Source: Cinclus cinclus
Lineage: Eukaryota > Chordata > Aves > Passeriformes > Cinclidae
NCBI RefSeq assembly: GCF_963662255.1
Contig: NC_085047.1
Coordinates: forward strand, 111,287,872 to 111,351,871
Length of the DNA: 64,000 nt
Reading direction: 5' to 3'
In this document: positions 57,294-64,000 of the stretch, one piece after another
Layout: each line of letters opens with the position of its first letter
How positions within the stretch are numbered: the first letter of the stretch is position 1
Translations under genes and position numbers: made by a program
Notes under the pieces: model-generated
Told to the model about the DNA's origin: nothing
Seen by the model: only the letters and a program-made list of their open reading frames with translations
Database searches by the model: none

Positions 57294-59904
57294 TTCCCAC
57301 CTGCCTTTCACTCTGACCAAATGCTGCAGACTCCAGGCTTATCCATCTGTCTGAGTGGAAGGCCAGGTCTGACCAAGTTTTGTCAGTTTAGAATAGGAAA
57401 ATTTAGAAAGTAGAGGAGACCAGGAAGGTTTGACTAAAATCAGCATAATTTAGTGTTTCTTATCTGTGAAGACACGTCTCTGTTTCTGTCACATGTGTGA
57501 CTTATCCTCTTCCTGGGACTGGTTTTACAGGCCATGTTAAGGCTGGGCTGCCCAAAATCAGATTGTTCCCAGGCTTCCCAGTTTAAAGTGAATCATGACC
57601 CTACATGGATCGTCATGCAGCGCACTAAAACCTGAACCAAAATTGAACTGTGGCATACACTTAATAAGGTACCAGGAATTAAGAATGGAAAATTACTACC
57701 TATTAATACTCTCTTCCTTAGGCCTGTCTTAGAGAAATATTGAATGCTGTAAGAGATATTGCAGAAGTCACAGAGGGGATTGGATTAGGGAAATCAAACA
57801 CAGCCTTGCCTGTGGCCAGCTCATGTTGGGGGAAGGAGGGCAAACCCCAGTGTGGCTGTTCAGTGTGGTGCACTGTGGGTCAGCTGCTACCTTAGGTGAA
57901 CAGTCCTAGAAATATTGATTCCTTATGTCTTCCTGTGTCTTTTATTACCTCATTCATTTTGGTTTTACCAGTCATTGATCATGTAGCCCACGAAGATAAT
58001 TCTTCTGTGGCCAGAAAACAATGCTGAGGTATTGGGCTGCAGCTGTGGAGTGCTCCAGACAACCAAAACAAGGAAAATCTGGCACCTTTGTAGCCATGGG
58101 TCTGTGCTGGCCATGTACCACATGGATACTTGGTGCATCATTCCTGCAGCTGCCTCCTGCCCCACCAGGAAAACAAAGTGGAAAGAGTGAATTTCCACAT
58201 CTCATGGCCTGTAACCTTTTCCTCCTGGCAATGCCAGTGGGGAGAGGAGAACAGAAAAACAGTTACAGCCATTTGGGTCTCACTGGAAGGTTTCCTTAGC
58301 TGGAATGACCTTTCCATGGCCAATTGCTCACGCTCAGCCCGCTCCACCGAGGCACATTTGCACATGAGCCACTCAATGAGATGTGCCATGCCTTTTGGGG
58401 ACAGAGCTATTGGGCAGGGATGGGGGATGGAGGCACAGCATCCCCACAGGTGCTGCCTGCCTGGCACAGGCTGTGGGTGAGGGGCCCTGCAACAGGATGG
58501 TTTTCCTGTCCTTGTGTCCCCACCCCATCACCCCATCCCACAAACTCCTCAGCCTCTGGAAACTTGATGGAGGAAGTGCTCTGTCTCACAGAACAAGCTC
58601 GGTGGGCAAGTTTCACTTTGCTGTGCCTGTTTGAAGTGTTTTGAAGTTCCTGCTCATCTGATACTAGCTCTTTTACATAAGGTGTGAGCTTCTCAGGGGA
58701 TATTTGCGATCAGCCTGACTTCTGTGTCATGGAAGTCAGGGTGACTATGAGGGGCCGCTTCCCTAAGTCCCCCACACTTCTGAAAGTACATGAAAAGAGA
58801 AATATTCTGGGCCTGGTAGATAACTTTGACTTGCCCCCGCTGCATATATTCAGTGAGATCTGCATCAGGGAGTAGCAGTTCAGTTCCTCTTCACCCTCCT
58901 TATGTGGGCTGATTTGAGATGCAGGCACACTGGTAAAATGAACCTGACAGAAAAGCCTCTAATTTAATTCAGAGCAGAATGCAGATTTCTTTCTTCTCAA
59001 TTAAGCTATAGACATGCATTTAATACAGCATGCAGTAGTTGCTGGGAACAGTTGGGAAAAACTTGTAAGACACCTAACAGTGGTGGGAATGAAGTATGAA
59101 CATGGAGCTTGGCAGCGATGTAACCACACCACAAAGTGCAGCTGAGGCCTCCCAGTTGTGTGTCACCTCTGCAAGAGCCAAGCACCTTCCTCCCTCCAGA
59201 TAACATCACTTTTAGAGTGAGGACAAATCACTTGGGAACACAAAGCCCCCGAGGCAGAGAGGCAGAGTGACTCTCACAGCCCAGACAGTCCCATCAAAGT
59301 CAGGGAAATGCTGCTGTCACTCCAGTGCAGCACCCAGAGCCCTGTCAGACACTGCAGAACAAATGGGGAGCTGCTCTCGTGGGGACAATAAAGGAGGGAG
59401 GCAGCAGTTACCCTCCTGATTGTACTTATTTTCCTTCCTTCACTCCTGACCTGTTTGGGATGTCAATGGGACTGAACTTATGCAGGTTGGACATTTCCTG
59501 ACTTTCCTCTCATGCTGCCTTACTGACAAAAACGAGGGGTATGGCTCAGTAGAAGTGTTAATACACCTTCCCTCCTTTCCACCAGAGGTGTAACTTGCCA
59601 GTAGTCTGACTCTCCATGGCCATTATCAAAGCTCTCTCATCCAGCCATGGAGGCACTACAAGCCCTTAAGAAACCCCAGCCCTGGCTCTGTTCAGCCAGA
59701 CTTACCAGTCTGCTCCCTTCTGCCTAGGAAAATTCTGTCAGCATTTCCCCAAGTCTTGCAAGTTGCCATGAGGATATGCCATCAGATGAGGCTACATGAC
59801 TGATAAATTCCTCCCTCTTCTCCCATCCTCCATTTTCAAGCTTTGTAGCTGATGGATAGAAAAACAAAAACCCCCACCAACCATATTTTAAATTCCCATG
59901 GCAG

Positions 59905-59961
<57 letters not shown>
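59905..59961. repeat. (GATA)n microsatellite
   Basis: About 14 perfect GATA units in the EFHC2 5' flank. Confidence 0.97.
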
Positions 59962-60509
59962 TACAGTCAATTTCCAGAAACTGCTATTGATCAAGGCTGG
60001 TTTAGAATTAAACTTGCTTTCATGATCAAGCTTACAGTACAATTTGCCCTGCATTCATCATCTACTTCAATCAAAATGAGAGGAAAGGAAATGACACTTA
60101 CATTAAATAAAAAGCTTTCAAGCTATTCTTGCAGGCTGCTTTGAGGATCTAGGACAGATCAAAGCTGCTTTGAGAATTCATCTATTCTGCTTCAAATATG
60201 ATAGTGCAACGTCCATAGGAAAAACATTAAGGCAGCATAAGTTATCAAAGCAACAAGTGGATTTTAGGTTTCCAAGAAGTGGTCTCAAATTGGTGAAGCC
60301 TGCCAGGGTAATAGCAGAACAGGAGTGACAGTAATTCCCTCTGTCACAGAGACCAAGACATTGGCAATTGCAGGCACTACACCAGAAATCGTTTCTTAGT
60401 CAAGCTCTCTCTTAATGATAGCTGGGTCATCTGTATGGATCAAAAGTCTTGGTCAATACCAGCTTCTCAAAAGTGGCTGCCATTGGTCAGTTATGAATAG
60501 GTTAGGAAT

Positions 60510-60830
60510 TGACGTTTACCCAAACCTAATTCCTTTGCTGATTAGGACTTTTTTCTAATTTCCAGCCTAAGGGCACTCTTGGGAAACAGATCCTTTTGAT
60601 CCTTGTTTTGGCATTGTCCTTTGAATAATGTATCTTTTTTGCGATCCAATGCCTTCTCTTTACATAATTGTAGATAGCAATCACGTCTCCTTTCAGCTTT
60701 GGGCCAGGTTTACTGAACCAGACTTTTGGCACACTGCCCATGTGATAGTTCGTATTTCGCCTGAACTTCCAGCTCTGCTTTTTTCTCTGCCTGTTCCAGT
60801 CTGAGTGCATCTTCCTTGACTAAAAAGCAG
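60510..60830 (-). mobile_element. Probable ancient CR1 coding remnant
   Basis: A minus-strand open stretch reads KLKGDVIAIYNYVKRRHW and later RIKRICFPRVPLGWKLE. The spacing resembles the C-terminus of the CR1 reverse-transcriptase protein (DLI-x-x-Y-x-Y-x-K-G, then R-x-R-G-x-x-x-K-L). It lacks the rest of the domain and is heavily decayed. Confidence 0.4.
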
Positions 60831-61776
60831 CAATGCACAGTAACCTAAAATAACTCTATCTCACCAGTGTGCTGCACTGTTCCAGTTACTCTCATCTCTG
60901 CTTTCCTCTGCAATGTCTTCTCAATATTTCTTTTCAATATTTCTTTCCCCTGCCTTCCTGCTTTCTTAGGTTTGTGCTTCCTCCTGGCCCTTCTCATTCC
61001 CACCTTTTCTGCTTCTTTTCTTCAGTGCTGCTTTTCTCATAGAAGGCCAAAATAAGTGTTGGGTCCTCCGTTCCAAACCTGTTGATTGAACATGCTGAAG
61101 AATAAGTGATCTACAGGGAATAGGAATTATTGGGCTGTTAGCTTGAATGGAGATGTCTGGCTCAGCCTGCAGAGTCTCTGAGCACAATTTCTCTCTGCAC
61201 GGCTCCACTGCTGCTCTTCCTCTCTCTAAATGCACTTTGAAGGGCTTTGCTTTTGTATCAGTGTGTGAGGAGTATGGGTAAGACCTAATTTCAGGGATGG
61301 GAGAAGCAGACTTCAGTATATGTCAGAGGTGGTTTCATGGCCTTATAATACATTTTTCAAGGCAACTGATCCTGATGCTTCATGGCTAACTTGGCTTCCA
61401 TCCACTGAAATCAGAGCTGCTGTCCTGGTGGGGTTTTGTCTCTTTGTTTGGAGGGAACCTGTGATAGCACAGAAAGCAAGGTCTTCACCTGGAGTTCATT
61501 TTGAGCTTGTGATTAAAATCAGTTCTTTTTATTAACAAGGTACCTATTTTGCTATGGTTCTACCTTCAAGATGGGGCAAACTCCAGATCTTGTCAATGTA
61601 AGGATAAAGAAGGTTTACATGAGAGAAGAAACCCTTCTGCCATGCCAGATATTTGCTGGCCACTAGCACATTCCACACCACAGCAAGGCCATGTTTATTT
61701 CTGTGTGCTAAATGCTGTAGCAAGGTTAGTACACAAACAAATAAATAAATAAATGTGGTTCAGTATTTAAGGGAAC

Positions 61777-61954
61777 TTCAACTGGAACAAAAACTACCAT
61801 GAAAGTTGAGACTGTAAAACCTTGACAGTGTCCCTTTAAATTTCATTTAATAAATAAATTTCATTTAATAGAATTTCAACTGGAACAAAAACTACCATGA
61901 AAGTCGAGACTGTAAAACCTTGACAGTGTCCCTTTAAATTTCATTTAATAAATA
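61777..61954. repeat. 97-bp tandem duplication
   Basis: The segment starting TTCAACTGGAACAAAAACT at 61777 recurs at 61874. The two copies are nearly identical over about 80 bp, with one T/C difference seen, so the duplication is young. Confidence 0.93.
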
Positions 61955-63344
61955 CCAGGGAGCTAAAGTGTTCTGTGGTTGTGCATATATTTGTAACAAA
62001 CGGTTGCACAAATATTTGGCTCCTAACGATGAACTAACTGGTATGACATTTGCCAGGGAAAATTAATTACTTTAACGTGTGTTGTATAAAATATGAGATA
62101 ATCATGTAATGTATGTGTGTACTGTAGAGTGCTGCTGAGTGACTAAGTTATTACCAAAGGAAATTTATGAGAAACAAACAAGAAACACTCAGAGATGCTG
62201 TAAATGTCATGCTATGCTCAAGGGCCTTTTGCGGCTGAATAATTTTTATGTGGATGAGGAGGACAGGATCATGCTGTGAAATATCAAGTTAGAATGAGTT
62301 AATCTTTGTATTTGCACATAATTTTATTGGTATTTAATGTAGCTGTGATGTTTCTGTTTCAAATTGTAGGGATAGTTCATAGCGAAGATGACAAGATCGA
62401 ATCAGACTGAACTGAGTGATCTCAGCATCAAATTTTAAGCTGTCTGTGTTCAAGAAGAAAAGCTGCCTATTAAAGAAATGGGAAATAAAGTGGTCCTGAT
62501 AGTCGAGTCATAGCTGCTGGTTTGGGAAAAAATTTACTGCCTAATTTATGTGACTTTTTGGAAGGGTGAAGTAACCTCCCTTTGAGGTCTTGCCTGTGAA
62601 GAGGCACACACTGCTCTGTGCAACTCTCAGGCAAGGGAGGGTCAGGGGCTGCCGGGGCTCTGCCCTCCCCTCCCACCAGGATGCTCTGCAGGGTCTGCAT
62701 GAGGCTGTGGGCAGCAGAGAGAAATGGGAAGCAGTGAACTGAACTGGAGAAATAGGAAGTGGTGAGGGAAAAGCAGAGACACACATCCCTTCTCAGACAG
62801 AGAGCGTGGAGCGCGATAAACCTGATCTCTAAATAATAGCAGGAAATAATGCAGTAAAAAATCACATCCATTGCATTCTGCCTCCTACCCTTAACTAAGA
62901 AATTCAGAGAGAGGAGACTCACTCTTGAGCATATAGCAGAGACATTTGGAAATAAAAAAAAAAAACAAACCCTCAACAAAGAAACAGAGCTAATTGGTTT
63001 GAGGGGGTCTTTAACACCCTCATAGCTCTGAGAGACATGATAAAGTAGGGCACAGCCCTTGGTGAGTGTCACCAGCATTTTGCCAGGCAGCAGTACAGAA
63101 AGCAGCTTCCCAGGTGGGAATCCTGGAGTTCCTACCACGGGAAAGGAATAACTTGGGAATGTGAAGGCGGAGGACAGTGCTGGTGAGAGAGTTACAGGAT
63201 TTGTAAGCCTCAGGGAGTGAGGGGAGGATAACACCAACCTCAAGGCAAACGACTTGCAGGCAGCAGATTTAATACAGAGGATAAATACCTTTGGGAATCA
63301 AATCTACGAAGAAAGGAGTTCCAGAATAAGTTGATGGTTCATTA

Positions 63345-63373
63345 AAAATAAATAAATAAATAAATAAATAAAC
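63345..63373. repeat. (AAAT)n microsatellite
   Basis: About seven AAAT units near the right end of the window. A shorter array of the same unit is at 61737-61753. Confidence 0.92.
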
Positions 63374-64000
63374 AAAAGACTGTAGCAGCAGAAACACAAA
63401 ATGTCCCAGTGAGTAGAAAGGATAGGAAATGCAGTAGGAGATATCTGAAATCACAAGCTCCTCTATGAACTCAAGTGCAAGAAGGGAGAGTACAGAACAT
63501 AGAAACTAGGTCAAATATCTAAAAATGAATATAAAAAAAAGCTCAGCATGACCATGCAGAGACAAAAACAGAAAGTCTAAAGCAGAAAATAAAATACTCT
63601 TCCTACTCTTTGCTTATACTAATAAGGCATTTTAAGGGTATTTTTTTAGTAACAGAAAGGGAAAACAAGGGACAAATTACTCCATGGGTAGGAAAATCAG
63701 CAGATGATGCTGAGAAGCTCAGAAAGCTTAGTGCCTGTTTTAAAGAAGACTAGAAGGGGACAAATAAAGTGCTTCTGTTAAAAGCCAAACCAGGGAATTG
63801 TGAAGCCAGGGAATTAGAAACAGTAGGGTCAGTGGGAGGCTGCAAATGAGTATGTGCACTGTTTGTCACCCAGGATATCTTGGTGTGTCTCTGCAGTTAT
63901 GGCCTGGCAGGAACCTGGAAAGGTGAGGGGATGAATGGCCTTTCCCTCCTGGCAATCTGGCTCATCATTTGCTCCAAGGTGTACCTTCAGGCTTGTCCCT

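Larger units (their letters stand above)
55118..64000. other. EFHC2 5' flank without a recognisable gene
   Basis: Intergenic sequence with simple repeats (55383, 56245, 57238, 59905, 63345), a probable CR1 remnant (60510) and the 97-bp duplication (61777). Mammalian synteny would place FUNDC1 further in this direction, but none of its exons is visible. The long minus frame at 62470-63243 is judged non-coding. Confidence 0.7.

Noticed and set aside
62470..63243. 257-codon minus-strand open frame
   Set aside because: It opens with TTG, not ATG. The minus strand is pyrimidine-rich here, which lowers stop frequency, and the translation has no recognisable domain or family.
1..64000. Endogenous retrovirus or LTR elements, tRNA or snRNA genes, CRISPR arrays
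   Set aside because: I saw no paired LTRs, no retroviral protein motifs, no RNA-gene signatures and no spaced direct repeats of CRISPR type.

Overview
The window is vertebrate nuclear DNA, almost certainly from a bird. It has widely spaced exons with GT-AG splice sites, introns of 0.3 to 8.4 kb, many 3' ends of CR1 LINEs as nearly the only dispersed repeat, and one CpG island. I see no bacterial, viral or organellar genes and no RNA genes.

One gene dominates: EFHC2 (EF-hand domain family member 2, a DM10-domain microtubule inner protein of motile cilia and flagella), on the minus strand. I could place 13 coding exons, from the start codon at 53269 to the end of exon 13 at 6367. All 12 junctions keep the reading frame and give 676 complete codons plus 2 nt. 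They encode the N-terminal segment, three DM10 repeats (each with DDTI, NSG and D-x-D-E-Y/F-T signatures) and a degenerate EF-hand. The last roughly 70 residues expected from the mammalian protein were not found in positions 1-6366 and probably lie left of the window. In mammals the neighbours are NDP on the 3' side and FUNDC1 on the 5' side; neither is visible.

The 5' end lies in a small CpG island (about 53040-53380). On its upstream edge are two perfect cAMP-response elements and a GC box; a G-quadruplex-prone tract starts just inside intron 1. The island is abutted upstream by a 1.1 kb GC-rich minisatellite of 15-bp units with higher-order periods (75, 125 and 80 bp), then by an AT-rich block. 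An outward-facing pair of CR1 fragments flanks the whole cassette.

Introns hold further CR1 fragments, a 240-bp AGGAG mirror repeat (intron 13), a cluster of three CR1 pieces followed by a GC-rich minisatellite and a candidate CTCF site (intron 7), and simple repeats. The 5' flank (54.5-64 kb) has no recognisable gene: it holds CR1 pieces, a GGAA microsatellite, a GATA microsatellite and a recent 97-bp tandem duplication. Long open frames in this flank and in the minisatellite are products of base composition or repeat period. I found no convincing new biological system. The most notable local architecture is the promoter / minisatellite / inverted-CR1 cassette.
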